The notes: generated by a model from the letters alone, not told the origin. A DNA stretch of 64,000 nt from Streptomyces sennicomposti (GCF_019890635.1 NZ_JAIOAB010000005.1:1-64000); one strand, 5' to 3'; positions 8,845 to 19,916 are shown, counted from the first letter of the stretch. Numbers and translations are program-made.

Positions 8845-9852
8845 ACCGGGTACAGCGTGTCAGCGCCCCCGATTGTTCCGCCCGTTGAGCCGAACGGGCG
8901 AGGTGAGCGGGCGAGGTGAGCGGGGCGCGGGGACCTCGGCGGCGCGTCCCAGTCCCGCACCGCCCCGCGCCTTGCCGAGGCGCGGGTCCGGGCGGGTCGC
9001 CCGCCGGGGCGTGGTGCGAGGGCGTGGGGCGGGTCCGCTGCCGGGGGCGGCGTGGTGCGAGGCCTGGGGCGGGTCCACCGCCGGGGGCGGCGTGGCGCGA
9101 GGCCCGGGCGGGTCCGTCGCCGGGGAGGGCGCGGTGCGGGGCCCGGGGCGGGTCCGCCGCCAGGGGGCGCGGTACGAGGCCCAGGGCGGGTTCGCCGCCG
9201 GGAGCGTGGTGCGAGGGCCTCGGCGGGCCACCGGAGCCCCGCGCCGGACCGTGGGTGCGGGGCCTCTGGTGAGCCCGTCCGCCGGGGAGCGGCGCGGTCC
9301 CGGGGCGAGTCGCCCGCCGGGGCGTGCTGCGAGGGCCTCGGGCGGGTCCGCTGCCGGGGGCGGCGTGATGCGAGGCCCCCGGCGGGTCCGCCACCGGGGA
9401 GGGCGCGGTGCGGGGGCCACCGGAGCCCCACGCCGGACCGTGGGTGCGGGGCCTCTGGTGAGCCCGCCCGCCGGGGAGCGGCGCTGTTCCCGGGCGGGTC
9501 GCCCGTCGGCCGCCCTGAAGCGCGGGGGTCCAGGGGGCGGAGCCCCCGGCGGGGTCGTAGGGGCGGAGCCCCTGGGGGATGGGACGGGTAGGGGCGGCGG
9601 GGGCGAGACTCGCCCGGCCGGCCGCCCAGGCCGCTTGCCGGCCCGCCGCCGAGGCCGCGTGCCGGGCCGTGCACCGGCCATCGAGGGCCTGGCGCGGACC
9701 GTCGGCGGTCCGCCGCCTCGCGGGGGTCGGGGGCGGAGCCCCGGCGGGGTGGAAGGGGCGGAGCCCTTGGTGGGGTCGTAGGGGCGGAGCCCCTGGGGGA
9801 TGGGACGGGTAGGGGCGGCGGGGGCGAGGAACCTTCCCCGCCGCCCGAGGCG
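8845..9852. repeat. Gene-free 1-kb gap packed with GC-rich tandem and dispersed repeats
   Basis: No convincing gene lies between the two fumarases; open frames here give only low-complexity Pro/Arg protein. From about 9003 to 9240 a degenerate unit of 38-41 bp (core GTGGTGCGAGGCC...GGGCGGGTCCGCCGCC) repeats about six times. A longer block starting near 9227 (CCACCGGAGCCCC...) recurs 189 bp later near 9416. Several copies of the GGGGCGGAGCCCC inverted repeat, common in Streptomyces intergenic DNA, lie between 9533 and 9800. A 57-bp segment at 9551-9607 is repeated exactly at 9772-9828. Confidence 0.85.
9551..9828. repeat. 57-bp exact direct repeat (9551-9607 and 9772-9828)
   Basis: The two copies are identical over 57 bases, starting GGGGTCGTAGGGGCGGAGCC and ending GGGGCGGCGGGGGCGAG, 221 bp apart. 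Each includes the AGGGGC...GCCCCT mini-hairpin. The second copy ends 25 bp before the stop of the class I fumarase gene and may serve as its terminator. Confidence 0.9.
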
Positions 9853-11523
<1,671 letters not shown>

Positions 11524-11694
11524 CGTCGCCCATTCCTCACTCGACAGACAGCTGCCCGCCCCGGTCGGCGGGCACCGACCAGCGTAGGACCTGTGGATGA
11601 CGGCGGGCTTGTGAGGTCCGGCTCACTGCCCGGGACGCCGCGGACGCGTGCGCGCGGGGCGAGGGTTTTCCACAGGGCGGCGACAGGGGGTAGT

Positions 11695-11720
11695 CGCGAT
11701 CTATCGCGTTTCGGTACGCT
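11695..11720 (+). promoter_or_regulatory. Promoter and candidate operator of the DUF1707 gene
   Basis: TACGCT (11715-11720) ends 6 bases before the GTG start, as expected for the -10 element of a leaderless transcript. A perfect inverted repeat, CGCGAT-CT-ATCGCG (11695-11708), lies just upstream between the likely -35 and -10 positions and could bind a repressor. Confidence 0.5.
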
Positions 11721-11726
11721 GCTGCC

Positions 11727-12446
11727 GTGGACCTTCAGAAGCAGCAGACCGAACCGTCCCGGCAGAGCGCGCCGGGCCCGGCGGCCACCGCCCGCGCCAC
11801 CGGGCTGCGCGCCTCGGACGCCGACCGCGACCGCATCGCCGACATCCTGCGCGACGCCCTCGCCGAGGGCCGTCTCACCGCGGACGAGCACGCCGAGCGC
11901 GTCGAGGGGGTGCTCAGCGCCAAGACGGTCGGCGAGCTGGAGGTCTTCATCCAGGACCTGCCCGCCGCCCACCAGGACCGCACCGGCCCTGCGTACACCG
12001 CCGCGCCGCACCGCCCGCCGGCCGGTGAGATACCCCCGCGGGCCGACGAGAACGTGGTGGCGGTGTTCAGCGCCGCCGTCCGCAAGGGCCGCTGGCGCGC
12101 CGGACGCCGGCTGCACGCGTACGCGGTCTTCGGCAGCGTCGAGATCGACCTCAGCGAGGCGATATTCGAGTACCAGCAGGTCGTCATCAAGGCCGTCTCG
12201 GTCTTCGGCGACGTCCAGATACGCGTCCCGGAGAACGTCTCGCTGCGCGGCACCGGCGGCGGCGTCCTCGGTAACTTCGAGGTGACGGCGCTGGATTCGG
12301 CCGATCCGCAGGCCCCCGTGGTCTACGTCGACGGCTGGGCGGTCCTGGGGAACGTGGAGGCGCGCCCCAAGCGCGGCAAGCTGGTCGCGGACATCCTCGA
12401 CCGCGTGCAGCGCAAGGTCGACAAGCGGCTGCGCAAGCACCTCTGA
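11727..12446 (+). CDS. DUF1707 protein with LiaF-like C-terminal domain
   Basis: A 239-residue protein from a GTG start. Residues about 27-80 are a DUF1707 domain (LRASDADRDRIADILRDALA, then LTADEHAERVEGVLSAKTVG), a short helical module found at the N-terminus of many actinobacterial proteins. Residues about 115-235 are strand-rich, with repeated motifs (VFSAAVRKGRW, AVFGSVEIDLSEA, SVFGDVQIRVPENV, GVLGNFEV) typical of the LiaF/DUF2154 cell-envelope response domain. There is no transmembrane segment. The exact role is unknown; LiaF-type proteins modulate envelope-stress signalling. It lies directly upstream of the WhiB-like gene. Confidence 0.8.
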   Translation: MDLQKQQTEPSRQSAPGPAATARATGLRASDADRDRIADILRDALAEGRLTADEHAERVEGVLSAKTVGELEVFIQDLPAAHQDRTGPAYTAAPHRPPAGEIPPRADENVVAVFSAAVRKGRWRAGRRLHAYAVFGSVEIDLSEAIFEYQQVVIKAVSVFGDVQIRVPENVSLRGTGGGVLGNFEVTALDSADPQAPVVYVDGWAVLGNVEARPKRGKLVADILDRVQRKVDKRLRKHL

Positions 12447-12580
12447 CCGGCCGCACGGTCCACGACCGAGTGCATAGGCGCGCGTACAGCGGGTAGGCCT
12501 TGCTGCATCGTCTCTCGGAGGGGTCCGTGGGACTCACGGCACCCCAGAGCTGCTCGCGAAGCCGTCGTCAGGAGAAGACC

Positions 12581-12958
12581 GTGCTGCAACCGCCGCATAC
12601 GTCCCTGCAGGTCGCTGCCGTCCCGGCCCAGCGGGTGCCAGTGCGGGACAGGGACCAAGACGCACCCTGGCACACCGAGGCGGTGTGCCGGCGTGACGAG
12701 GCCGGCCTGTTCTTCGCGCCCTCCAAGGAGCCCACCGCCGCCCGGCTCTCGCGCGAGGAGGCGGCCAAGCGGGTCTGCGCGCGGTGTCCGGTGATGGTCG
12801 AGTGCCGCGAGCACGCACTGCTCCAGCCCGAGCCGTACGGCGTCTGGGGCGGCCTCACCGCGGCGGAGCGCCGCGTCGTCCTCGCGCGCCGCAGGCGCCG
12901 CGAGATGGAACTGAAGAAGACCGCGCGCACGACGGGACGGATAGCGCAGGCGGGCTAG
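12581..12958 (+). CDS. wblI: WhiB-like iron-sulfur transcription factor
   Basis: A 125-residue WhiB-family protein from the GTG at 12581, chosen because AGGAG lies 6 bases upstream; an in-frame ATG at 12500 would add 27 unconserved residues. The four cluster ligands are Cys36, Cys66, Cys69 and Cys75 (C...CARCPVMVEC). The GVWGG turn and a basic tail (ARRRRREMELKKTAR) follow, as in all Wbl proteins. These bind a [4Fe-4S] cluster and act with the principal sigma factor. The position between the DUF1707 gene and glpX matches what I recall for Streptomyces WblI; the symbol rests on that and on overall likeness. The targets are unknown. Confidence 0.88.
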   Translation: MLQPPHTSLQVAAVPAQRVPVRDRDQDAPWHTEAVCRRDEAGLFFAPSKEPTAARLSREEAAKRVCARCPVMVECREHALLQPEPYGVWGGLTAAERRVVLARRRRREMELKKTARTTGRIAQAG

Positions 12959-13250
12959 CCGGACGCCGGCCGGCGCACGACGCGGCGCGCTCCGCCGCGG
13001 CGACGGGCTCGGCCGGCGCCGCCTGGCGCCGCCGGGCACGGCGCGGGCCTCCCCGGTACGGCGCGGGGCTTGTCGGTACGGCGCGGGCGTCCGGGGAGCC
13101 GGCGCGGGCGTCGTGGGCGGGCCGTCACGGGCGAGCCGTCGTGGACGGGTGGGGGCACCTCCCTCCGCACCGGGAGGCGCCCGTCGCCGTACGAGAACGA
13201 AGGCCGTCGGCTCCTCGGAGCCTGGGACTGACCGCTTCGCGCCGCCGGAC

Positions 13251-14285
13251 CTACTTCGCGCGGTCGAAGTCGATCGCGCTGTACGCCCGCAGCTTGCTCA
13301 GCCGGTGCTCGGAGTCGATGCGGCGGACCGTGCCGGACTTCGAGCGCATGACGATCGAGTCGGTGACCGCGGTCTCCGAGCGGTAGCGCACCCCGCGCAG
13401 CAGCTCGCCGTCGGTGATGCCGGTGGCGACGAAGAAGACGTTCTCGCCGGAGACCAGGTCGTCGGTGCCCAGCACCCGGTCGAGGTCGTGTCCGGCGTCG
13501 ATCGCCCGCTGCCGCTCCTCGTCGTCCTTGGGCCACAGCTTGCCCTGGATGGTGCCGCCCAGGCACTTCACCGCGCAGGCCGAGATGATGCCCTCGGGGG
13601 TGCCGCCGATGCCGAGCAGCATGTCCACGCCGGTCCCGTCGCGCAGCGCCAGGATCGAGCCGGCCACGTCGCCGTCGGAGATCAGCTTGATCCGCGCACC
13701 GGTCTCCCGGATCTCCTTGATGACGCCGTCGTGCCGGGGCCGGTCGAGGATGACGACGGTGACGTCCTCGGGCGTGGCCCGCTTCGCCTTGGCCACCCGC
13801 CGGATGTTCACGGACACCGGCGCGTCGATGTCGACGAAGTCCGCGGCGTCCGGCCCGGTGACCAGCTTGTCCATGTAGAACACGGCGGACGGGTCGAACA
13901 TCGCCCCGCGCTCGGCGGCGGCCAGCACGGCGATGGCGTTCGGCATGCCCTTGGCGGTCAGGGTGGTGCCGTCGATCGGGTCGACGGCGATGTCGACCTC
14001 CGGCCCGGTCCCGTCGCCCACGCGCTCCCCGTTGAAGAGCATCGGGGCTTCGTCCTTCTCGCCCTCGCCGATGACGACGACGCCGTTCATCGAGACGGTG
14101 GAGACGAGGGTCCGCATGGCGCGGACCGCGGCGCCGTCGGCGCCGTTCTTGTCACCGCGCCCGACCCAGCGGCCGGCCGCCATCGCGGCGGCCTCGGTCA
14201 CCCGGACGAGTTCCAGGGCGATGTTGCGGTCAGGGGCCTCTTCGGGGACTTCAAGCTCGGACGGGAGGTGATGATGCTCGGTCAT
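13251..14285 (-). CDS. glpX: Class II fructose-1,6-bisphosphatase
   Basis: A 344-residue GlpX-type enzyme that removes the 1-phosphate of fructose 1,6-bisphosphate in gluconeogenesis. Metal and substrate motifs are present: [12 protein letters not shown] (43-54), [11 protein letters not shown] (74-84) and DPIDGTT (102-108). Later blocks [20 protein letters not shown] and [10 protein letters not shown] are also intact. The ATG at 14285 has AAAGGTG about 6 bases upstream. The gene converges on wblI across a 292-bp gap that holds only GC-rich degenerate repeats (CGGTACGGCGCGGG appears twice near 13055-13085). It diverges from the DUF4245 gene. Confidence 0.95.
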   Translation of the reverse strand: MTEHHHLPSELEVPEEAPDRNIALELVRVTEAAAMAAGRWVGRGDKNGADGAAVRAMRTLVSTVSMNGVVVIGEGEKDEAPMLFNGERVGDGTGPEVDIAVDPIDGTTLTAKGMPNAIAVLAAAERGAMFDPSAVFYMDKLVTGPDAADFVDIDAPVSVNIRRVAKAKRATPEDVTVVILDRPRHDGVIKEIRETGARIKLISDGDVAGSILALRDGTGVDMLLGIGGTPEGIISACAVKCLGGTIQGKLWPKDDEERQRAIDAGHDLDRVLGTDDLVSGENVFFVATGITDGELLRGVRYRSETAVTDSIVMRSKSGTVRRIDSEHRLSKLRAYSAIDFDRAK

Positions 14286-14412
14286 CGGAGCGCACCTTTC
14301 TGATACGACGACGGCCGGATGAGGGTTCTGGCCTTGACTCTATCGCCGGGCAGACAAAATGAGCAGGGGACCCCACGGATGAGCGGATCGGGCACCTGCG
14401 ACGATAGGAGGC

Positions 14413-14946
14413 GTGGCAGGTTCGAACCGCAAGCAGAAGACAGTCCGGGGCACCATCGCCTCCCTGGGCGTGACCGTGTTGGCGGCGGCGGTCGTCTACA
14501 TCTTCGTCCCGCACGACGATCACGCTCCTGACATCAAGCCGGTCGACTACCGCGTCGAACTGATCACGGCGCGCCGCGCCGCCTCCTACCCGGTGGCCGC
14601 GCCCGAGGGGCTCCCCGCGGGCTGGAAGGCCACCTCGGTCCGCTACCGCGCCGACCAGGGCGACCTCTGGCACCTGGGTTTCCAGGATCCCGACGGTCAG
14701 TACGTCGCGGTCGAGCAGTCCACGCAGAAACGCAAGGACTTCATCGACGAGGCCAGCCAGGGCGGCCATGCCACCAAGGTGACCCAGCAGATCGACGGCC
14801 GCACCTGGACCCGGTACACCGGCGGCCGCTACGACGCCCTCGTGTACGAGGACGGCAAGGGATCGACGACGGTGGTCGCGGGCACGGCGGGCTTCGACCG
14901 GCTCACGGCGATGGCGCAGGCGCTGGAACTGAAGAAGACGTCCTGA
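14413..14946 (+). CDS. DUF4245 membrane-anchored protein
   Basis: A 177-residue protein from a GTG start with GGAGG immediately upstream. One transmembrane helix (about residues 13-32) follows a short basic N-terminus. The rest is extracytoplasmic and begins DIKPVDYRVELITARRAASY. Conserved blocks are GLPAGWKATSVRYRADQGDL, WHLGFQDPDGQYVAVEQS and a WTRYTGG motif. It is a common actinobacterial protein of unknown function. Its last codon and stop lie in the first unit of a 22-bp tandem array. Confidence 0.8.
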   Translation: MAGSNRKQKTVRGTIASLGVTVLAAAVVYIFVPHDDHAPDIKPVDYRVELITARRAASYPVAAPEGLPAGWKATSVRYRADQGDLWHLGFQDPDGQYVAVEQSTQKRKDFIDEASQGGHATKVTQQIDGRTWTRYTGGRYDALVYEDGKGSTTVVAGTAGFDRLTAMAQALELKKTS

Positions 14947-15040
14947 GGGCGGGCTGACGGTGGCCCGAGGGCGGACCGACGACTGCCTGACGGCGGGCTG
15001 ACGGTGGCCTGAGGGCGGCCCTACGGTGGACTGACGACGG
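14942..15040. repeat. 22-bp tandem repeat starting at the DUF4245 stop codon
   Basis: Units begin at 14942, 14964, 14986 and 15008, with a partial one at 15030. Each begins CCTGA or a close variant and most end ACGGTGG. The TGA in the first unit is the DUF4245 stop codon. The units differ at several positions, so the array is old or diverging. Confidence 0.8.
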
Positions 15041-15104
15041 CCGGCCCGGGGCCGCAGCCCCGTCCGGAGCCGTAGGCCCCGAAGCGCACGGCCCACCGGG
15101 CCGC

Positions 15105-15212
15105 AGCCGGCTGCCGGGCCGCAGCCGCCTCCCGGGTCGTAGCCGGCTGCCGGGCCGCAGCCGCCTCCCGGGTCGTAGCCGGCTGCCGGGCCGCAGCCGC
15201 CCGCCGGGCGCG
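15105..15212. repeat. 36-bp tandem repeat downstream of xseB
   Basis: Three near-identical 36-bp units start at 15105, 15141 and 15177 (each beginning AGCCGGCTGCCGGGCCGCAG). Because 36 is a multiple of three, a minus-strand frame shows a 12-residue periodic peptide (GGGCGPAAGYDP), but nothing else supports coding. Confidence 0.85.
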
Positions 15213-15289
15213 GACCGCCCGGCCCGCATACCGCCCCGGGCCGCATACCGCCCCGGCCCGCTGGCCGCGCCCCCGAGCCTCCGGCTCGG

Positions 15290-15535
15290 TTACTCCTCGC
15301 CGTCCTCGTCCTCGTCCTCCGCGGCCTCCTCGGCCAGGGCGGCGTCCAGGCGGGCGCGGGCGCCCTCCAGCCACCGCCGGCACACCTTGGCCAGCTCCTC
15401 GCCCCGCTCCCACAGCGCCAGGGACTCCTCCAGGCTGGTGCCGCCCGCCTCCAGGCGCCGTACGACGTCGATCAGCTCGTCGCGCGCCTGCTCGTAGCCG
15501 AGCGTCTCCTGTGCCGGTGCTGCCTTGCTTGTCAT
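15290..15535 (-). CDS. xseB: Exodeoxyribonuclease VII small subunit
   Basis: An 81-residue protein with the XseB helical-hairpin core: GYEQARDELIDVVRRLEAGG, then TSLEESLALWERGEELAKVC, followed by an acidic tail. XseB subunits bind the large subunit XseA to form exonuclease VII, which degrades single-stranded DNA to oligonucleotides. It starts 9 bp after the xseA stop, so the two form an operon. Confidence 0.92.
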   Translation of the reverse strand: MTSKAAPAQETLGYEQARDELIDVVRRLEAGGTSLEESLALWERGEELAKVCRRWLEGARARLDAALAEEAAEDEDEDGEE

Positions 15536-15544
15536 CCGCCCACC

Positions 15545-16753
15545 CTAAATGTCGACTCGAACCGTGAACTCGCCCTCGGCGACCCGTGCCCGCAGCGCCT
15601 CGTCCGCCGTCACCTCCGCCGGATCGCGGACCACATGGCCGTCCGCCCGCTGCAGGACGGCGTACCCGCGCCGCAGCGTCGCCGCGGGGGAGAGGGCCAC
15701 CACGCGCGCGTGCGTGTGCGCCAGCTCGGAGTCGGCGCGGTCCAGCAGGTGCCGCAGCGTGCGCCGGCCACGGTCGAGCAGCGCGGCGACATGGTCCGCC
15801 CGCTCGTCGATCATGCGGTGCGGGTCCTCCATGCAGGGCCGCGCCAGCGCGTGCGCGAGCCCGCGCTCCTCCCGCTCCACGTGCGCCTGCGCGCACCGCC
15901 GTGCGCGGTTGCGCAGCTGCCGCACCCGCTCGTACTCCTCGCCGACGTCCGGGACGACCTTCTTCGCGGCGTCGGTGGGGGTGGAGGCGCGCAGGTCGGC
16001 GACGTAGTCCAGCAGCGGCGTGTCCGGCTCGTGGCCGATCGCGGAGACCACGGGCGTACGGCACGCGGCGACCGCGCGGACCAGCTGCTCGTCGGAGAAC
16101 GGCAGCAGGTCCTCCACGCTGCCGCCGCCGCGCGCCACCACGATCACGTCCACGTCCTCGATCTCGTCCAGCTCCTTGACGGCCTGGACGACCTGCGTGA
16201 CGGCGTGCACGCCCTGCACGGGGACGTTGCGCACCTCGAAGCGGACGGCGGGCCAGCGGTGCCGGGCGTTCTCCAGGACGTCCCGCTCGGCGGCGGAGGC
16301 GCGCCCGCACACCAGCCCGATCAGCTGGGGCAGGAAGGGCAGCGGCTTCTTGCGCTCGGGCGCGAACAGGCCCTCGGCGGCGAGGTTCTTCTTCAGCTGC
16401 TCCAGCCGGGCCAGCAGCTCGCCGACGCCCACCGGCCTTATCTCGGCCGCGCGCAGCGACAGTTGCCCGCGCGGGGCGTACCACTCCGGTTTGGCGTGCA
16501 CGAGGACGCGGGCGCCCTCGCCGACGACGTCGGCGACCGCGTCGAACACCTCGCGGTAGCAGGTCACGCCGACCGAGATGTTGTACGACGGGTCGCGCAG
16601 CGTCAGGAACACCACGCCCGCGCCCGGCCGCCGCGACAGCTGGGTGATCTGGCCCTCGACCCAGACCGCGCCGAGCCGGTCGATCCAGCCGCCGATGAGC
16701 CGCGAGACCTCACCGACGGGCAGGGGAGCTTCGGGGGACGTGGAGATGGCCAT
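15545..16753 (-). CDS. xseA: Exodeoxyribonuclease VII large subunit
   Basis: A 402-residue protein from ATG 16753. The in-frame ATG at 16810 would add 19 poorly conserved residues. The shorter start aligns with the family ([20 protein letters not shown]) and has a leaderless promoter pattern (TACCCT, 7 bases upstream). It has an N-terminal OB-fold (about 10-110), then the catalytic core with [40 protein letters not shown] and [21 protein letters not shown] coiled-coil region (about 290-360) should bind XseB. It forms exonuclease VII with the downstream xseB product. Confidence 0.93.
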   Translation of the reverse strand: MAISTSPEAPLPVGEVSRLIGGWIDRLGAVWVEGQITQLSRRPGAGVVFLTLRDPSYNISVGVTCYREVFDAVADVVGEGARVLVHAKPEWYAPRGQLSLRAAEIRPVGVGELLARLEQLKKNLAAEGLFAPERKKPLPFLPQLIGLVCGRASAAERDVLENARHRWPAVRFEVRNVPVQGVHAVTQVVQAVKELDEIEDVDVIVVARGGGSVEDLLPFSDEQLVRAVAACRTPVVSAIGHEPDTPLLDYVADLRASTPTDAAKKVVPDVGEEYERVRQLRNRARRCAQAHVEREERGLAHALARPCMEDPHRMIDERADHVAALLDRGRRTLRHLLDRADSELAHTHARVVALSPAATLRRGYAVLQRADGHVVRDPAEVTADEALRARVAEGEFTVRVDI

Positions 16754-16760
16754 GTCCGCG

Positions 16761-16766
16761 AGGGTA
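16761..16766 (-). promoter_or_regulatory. Possible -10 of a leaderless xseA transcript
   Basis: On the minus strand TACCCT is followed by seven bases and then the xseA ATG at 16753. No clear -35 was identified. Confidence 0.4.
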
Positions 16767-16974
16767 GCGGCCGGCGCCGACAACGACGGCGGCACGGACG
16801 ACGGCGGCACGGACGTCGGTAGCGCGGGACGGGGACGGCACGGACGCCGGCGGCGCGGGACAGGGACGGCAGGCGCCGGACGGGACCAGGGGTGCCGGAC
16901 GGGATCGGGGGTGCCGGACGGGACCGGGGGCGTCGATGGGGGCCGCGCGATCTCCGGCCCGCCGGGGGCACCCT

Positions 16975-16980
16975 TACGAT
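16975..16980 (+). promoter_or_regulatory. -10 element for a leaderless ispH transcript
   Basis: TACGAT lies 6 bases upstream of the ispH ATG, and no ribosome-binding site is present between them. Confidence 0.5.
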
Positions 16981-16986
16981 GGGGCC

Positions 16987-17994
16987 ATGACTGCTACGTC
17001 TGGCCGCCGTGTCCTGCTCGCCGCCCCCCGGGGCTACTGCGCGGGTGTGGACCGCGCCGTGATCGCCGTCGAGAAAGCCCTGGAGCAGTACGGGGCTCCG
17101 GTGTACGTCCGGCACGAGATCGTCCACAACAAGTACGTCGTGCAGACCCTGGAGAAGAAGGGTGCCGTCTTCGTCGAGCGGACGGAGGAGGTGCCGCCGG
17201 GCAACATCGTCATGTTCTCGGCGCACGGCGTGGCGCCCGTCGTGCACGAGGAGGCCGAGCGCGGCCGGCTCGCCACCATCGACGCCACCTGCCCGCTGGT
17301 CACCAAGGTCCACAAGGAGGCCGTCCGGTTCGCCAAGGAGGACTACGACATCCTCCTGATCGGGCACGAGGGCCACGAGGAGGTCATCGGCACCTCCGGC
17401 GAGGCCCCCGAGCACATCCAGCTGGTGGACGGCCCCGAGGACGTGGCGAAGGTCGAGGTGCGCGACCCGTCGCGGGTGGTGTGGCTGTCCCAGACCACGC
17501 TCTCGGTGGACGAGACCATGGAGACGGTCGACGCGCTGAAGGAGAAGTTCCCGCAGCTGATCTCGCCGCCGAGCGACGACATCTGCTACGCCACGCAGAA
17601 CCGCCAGCTCGCGGTGAAGCAGATGGGCGCCGAGGCGGACCTGGTCATCGTGGTCGGCTCGCGCAACTCCTCCAACTCCAAGCGGCTGGTGGAGGTCGCC
17701 AAGCTCGCCGGCGCCGCCCAGGCGTACCTGGTGGACTTCGCCGACGAGATCGACGAGGCCTGGCTGGAGGGCGTGAGCACGGTCGGCGTGACCTCGGGCG
17801 CGTCGGTGCCGGAGGTGCTGGTCGAGCAGGTGCTCGAATGGCTCGCGGGGCGCGGTTTCGAGGACGTGGAGATCGTCAAGGCGGCCGAGGAGTCCATCAC
17901 GTTCTCCCTGCCGAAGGAACTGCGCCGCGACCTGCGCGAGGAGGCGGCCTCGCTGGTCGCCGAGCGCGGCGGGTCGGGCACGGCGGAGGACTGA
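16987..17994 (+). CDS. ispH: 4-hydroxy-3-methylbut-2-enyl diphosphate reductase
   Basis: A 335-residue IspH/LytB enzyme, the last step of the MEP isoprenoid pathway, which makes IPP and DMAPP. The three cluster cysteines are Cys18 ([10 protein letters not shown]), Cys102 ([11 protein letters not shown]) and Cys200 ([11 protein letters not shown]). The substrate-binding blocks [19 protein letters not shown] and [14 protein letters not shown] are intact. The ATG at 16987 was chosen because an upstream in-frame ATG at 16936 adds only unconserved residues and TACGAT is correctly placed for a leaderless start. The gene diverges from xseA. Its stop codon lies in the first copy of a 17-bp duplication. 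Confidence 0.95.
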   Translation: MTATSGRRVLLAAPRGYCAGVDRAVIAVEKALEQYGAPVYVRHEIVHNKYVVQTLEKKGAVFVERTEEVPPGNIVMFSAHGVAPVVHEEAERGRLATIDATCPLVTKVHKEAVRFAKEDYDILLIGHEGHEEVIGTSGEAPEHIQLVDGPEDVAKVEVRDPSRVVWLSQTTLSVDETMETVDALKEKFPQLISPPSDDICYATQNRQLAVKQMGAEADLVIVVGSRNSSNSKRLVEVAKLAGAAQAYLVDFADEIDEAWLEGVSTVGVTSGASVPEVLVEQVLEWLAGRGFEDVEIVKAAEESITFSLPKELRRDLREEAASLVAERGGSGTAED

Positions 17995-18151
17995 GCGCGG
18001 CGGAGGGCCGAGCGCGGGGCGGCGGTGGCGGGCGCCTGGGAGGGCATCCGTCAGGCGGCCCCGGCCCGGCTGCCCGGGAGGACACCCGTCAGGCGGCCCC
18101 GGCCCGGCTGCCCGGGAGGACACCCGTCAGGCGGCCCCGGTCCGGCCGCCA
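17984..18151. repeat. Repeats at and after the ispH stop (17 bp x2, then 38 bp x3)
   Basis: CGGAGGACTGAGCGCGG (17984-18000, containing the ispH stop TGA) is followed directly by CGGAGGGCCGAGCGCGG (18001-18017), two mismatches in 17. A 38-bp unit then repeats three times from 18038, 18076 and 18114 (GGGAGGACACCCGTCAGGCG plus 18 more bases), the second and third nearly identical. No gene is present. Confidence 0.85.
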
Positions 18152-18177
18152 CTGGCGTGACTGTCAGTGCCACCCCG

Positions 18178-18183
18178 TAACGT
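18178..18183 (+). promoter_or_regulatory. -10 element for a leaderless ppgK transcript
   Basis: TAACGT is followed by six bases and the ppgK ATG, with no separate ribosome-binding site. Confidence 0.45.
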
Positions 18184-18189
18184 GGAGCC

Positions 18190-18936
18190 ATGCAGATCTT
18201 CGGTGTGGACATCGGCGGTTCGGGGATCAAGGGCGCCCCGGTGGATCTGGACCGGGGCGACCTGGCCCAGGAGCGGTGCAAGGTGCTCACCCCGCACCCG
18301 GCGACGCCCGACGGGGTGGCCGACGGCGTGAAGCAGGTCGTGGACCATTTCGGCTGGACGGGCCCGGTCGGACTGACCTTCCCGGGCGTGGTCACCGGCG
18401 GCGCCACGATCCGCACGGCGGCCAATGTCGACAAGAGCTGGATCGACACCGACGCGCGCGCGTTGTTCGGCGAGCGCCTCGGCGGCCTGCCGGTGACGGT
18501 GGTCAACGACGCGGACGCGGCGGGCGTCGCCGAGATGCAGTTCGGCGCGGGGAAGGACCGCAGGGGCACGGTGATCCTGCTGACGTTCGGCACGGGCATC
18601 GGCAGCGCGGTCTTCATCGACGGCGCCCTGGTGCCCAACACCGAGCTGGGCCACCTGGAGCTGGACGGCCACGAGGCGGAGAAGCGCGCCTCCAGCAAGG
18701 TCAAGGACGACCGGGAGCTGTCCTGGGAGCAGTGGGCGCACCGGGTCCAGAAGTACCTGGCCCATGTCGAGATGCTGTTCTCGCCCGAGCTGTTCATCAT
18801 CGGCGGCGGCGTCAGCCGCAAGTCGCAGAAGTTCCTGCCCCTCATCGAGGGCGTCCGGGCGGAGATCGTCCCCGCGCAGCTGCAGAACAACGCGGGGATC
18901 GTGGGCGCGGCGATGCGGGCGGCGCAGGACGGCTGA
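18190..18936 (+). CDS. ppgK: Polyphosphate glucokinase
   Basis: A 248-residue ROK-family kinase that phosphorylates glucose using inorganic polyphosphate (and usually ATP). The phosphate loop [19 protein letters not shown] is at the N-terminus. The catalytic [18 protein letters not shown] region follows, then [20 protein letters not shown] and the sugar-contact [14 protein letters not shown]. Length and motifs fit actinobacterial PpgK rather than ordinary ROK glucokinases. It lies downstream of ispH in the same direction but behind a repeat-filled gap and its own promoter. Confidence 0.92.
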   Translation: MQIFGVDIGGSGIKGAPVDLDRGDLAQERCKVLTPHPATPDGVADGVKQVVDHFGWTGPVGLTFPGVVTGGATIRTAANVDKSWIDTDARALFGERLGGLPVTVVNDADAAGVAEMQFGAGKDRRGTVILLTFGTGIGSAVFIDGALVPNTELGHLELDGHEAEKRASSKVKDDRELSWEQWAHRVQKYLAHVEMLFSPELFIIGGGVSRKSQKFLPLIEGVRAEIVPAQLQNNAGIVGAAMRAAQDG

Positions 18937-19164
18937 CGGTGTCGGGTCCGGCCCGGCCCCACCCGGAGGTACGCGGCCGCACCCGGCGGTGTGAAGCGTT
19001 GGCGCCCGGCGACTCACCCCCTCGGCGGCCCCCGGTCGACGGCCTCGCCCCTAGCGGACGGTGTTGATCCGATGAGGCGCTCACCCGGCGGACGGTGTGG
19101 GCCCGGCGGACGACACGGGCCCAGCGGACGGCGTCGACCGGACGAACGGCGCGGTCCGACAGCG

Positions 19165-19803
19165 TCAGCTCGGCCGCTGGCGGCCGCCGCCCGGCCGCCG
19201 GCTCCGCACCGCCGGCCGGGCGGCCACCGCCAGGGCGGCGCGCCGTACCAGCGCCGTGGCCCCGGCGACCAGCGTCCCGGCGTACAGCCACACCGCCTGG
19301 GTGGCGAGGGCGGTCACCAGGCCCATCAGGGTGCCGAGGACCCCCTCGCCGTCGGCCACCGGCAGCAGCCCGACGGTGAACCCGATCGGCACGACGACGG
19401 GCGCGGTCAGCAGGTCGCCCTTGCGCACCCACAGGGCGGTCAGCGCGCACACCGGCACGAACAGCACGCCGTACACGGCCGGCGAGGCATCGAGGAGCAG
19501 GGCGTCGAGACAGCCCAGCGCGAACATCACCGCACCGCAGAACAGCCCGCCGCCGAGCCCGGTCAGCCGCGGGTTGGGCAGCCGCCGAAGCCGTCGTACG
19601 GCGCCGGCCGGGGCGGAGACGGGGGGTGCGGGGGAGGGCGCCCGGCGCGGCGCGGGCCGGTCGGGGCCGCGCGCTCCTCCCGCGGCCGGTCGGGGGCGGG
19701 CGCGGGCCGACGGCCGTACCGGCTGCTGTATGCCCTGCGGGGGCGCGGGCGGCCTGCCGCGTCGCGGTCCGTGCTGCTGGGGTCGCGTCCTGTGTTGCTC
19801 CAC
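19165..19803 (-). CDS. DUF6542 integral membrane protein
   Basis: A 212-residue protein from a GTG start. Residues 1-75 are basic and proline-rich (QHGPRRGRPPAPPQGIQQPV), with no predicted fold. Residues about 82-200 contain four hydrophobic helices: LTGLGGGLFCGAVMFALGCL, AVYGVLFVPVCALTALWV, LTAPVVVPIGFTVGLLPVA and LMGLVTALATQAVWLYAGT. This fits the small actinobacterial DUF6542 family found next to ychF and ispH; its function is unknown. It is divergent from ychF. The 228-bp gap to ppgK holds only GC-rich sequence. Confidence 0.7.
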   Translation of the reverse strand: MEQHRTRPQQHGPRRGRPPAPPQGIQQPVRPSARARPRPAAGGARGPDRPAPRRAPSPAPPVSAPAGAVRRLRRLPNPRLTGLGGGLFCGAVMFALGCLDALLLDASPAVYGVLFVPVCALTALWVRKGDLLTAPVVVPIGFTVGLLPVADGEGVLGTLMGLVTALATQAVWLYAGTLVAGATALVRRAALAVAARPAVRSRRPGGGRQRPS

Positions 19804-19910
19804 CGGACCAACCTAGGTCTGTTTATGTGCTGAATAGGCCGTTTGACACGCCGCACGGCGTGGCGCGGCCAAGCGTTCGAACCGTCGCCGAAGCGGGGCG
19901 GCGCACGCCG

Positions 19911-19916
19911 TAGACT
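19911..19916 (+). promoter_or_regulatory. Possible -10 element of ychF
   Basis: TAGACT fits the TANNNT consensus and lies about 50 bases upstream of the ychF GTG. It would give a leader of about 45 bases. No confident -35 was found. Confidence 0.35.

Noticed and set aside
8783..9781. Open frames on both strands in the fumarase gap
   Set aside because: They encode only Pro/Arg/Gly low-complexity repeats and follow the tandem repeat structure; no ribosome site or conserved block.
15105..15212. CRISPR array
   Set aside because: The 36-bp units are contiguous with no spacers, and no cas genes are present; the same applies to the 16-, 38- and 40-bp arrays.
15105..15246. 12-residue periodic peptide (GGGCGPAAGYDP) on the minus strand
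   Set aside because: The period follows from a 36-bp DNA repeat; no start signal or family, and it overlaps the DUF4245 gene further on.
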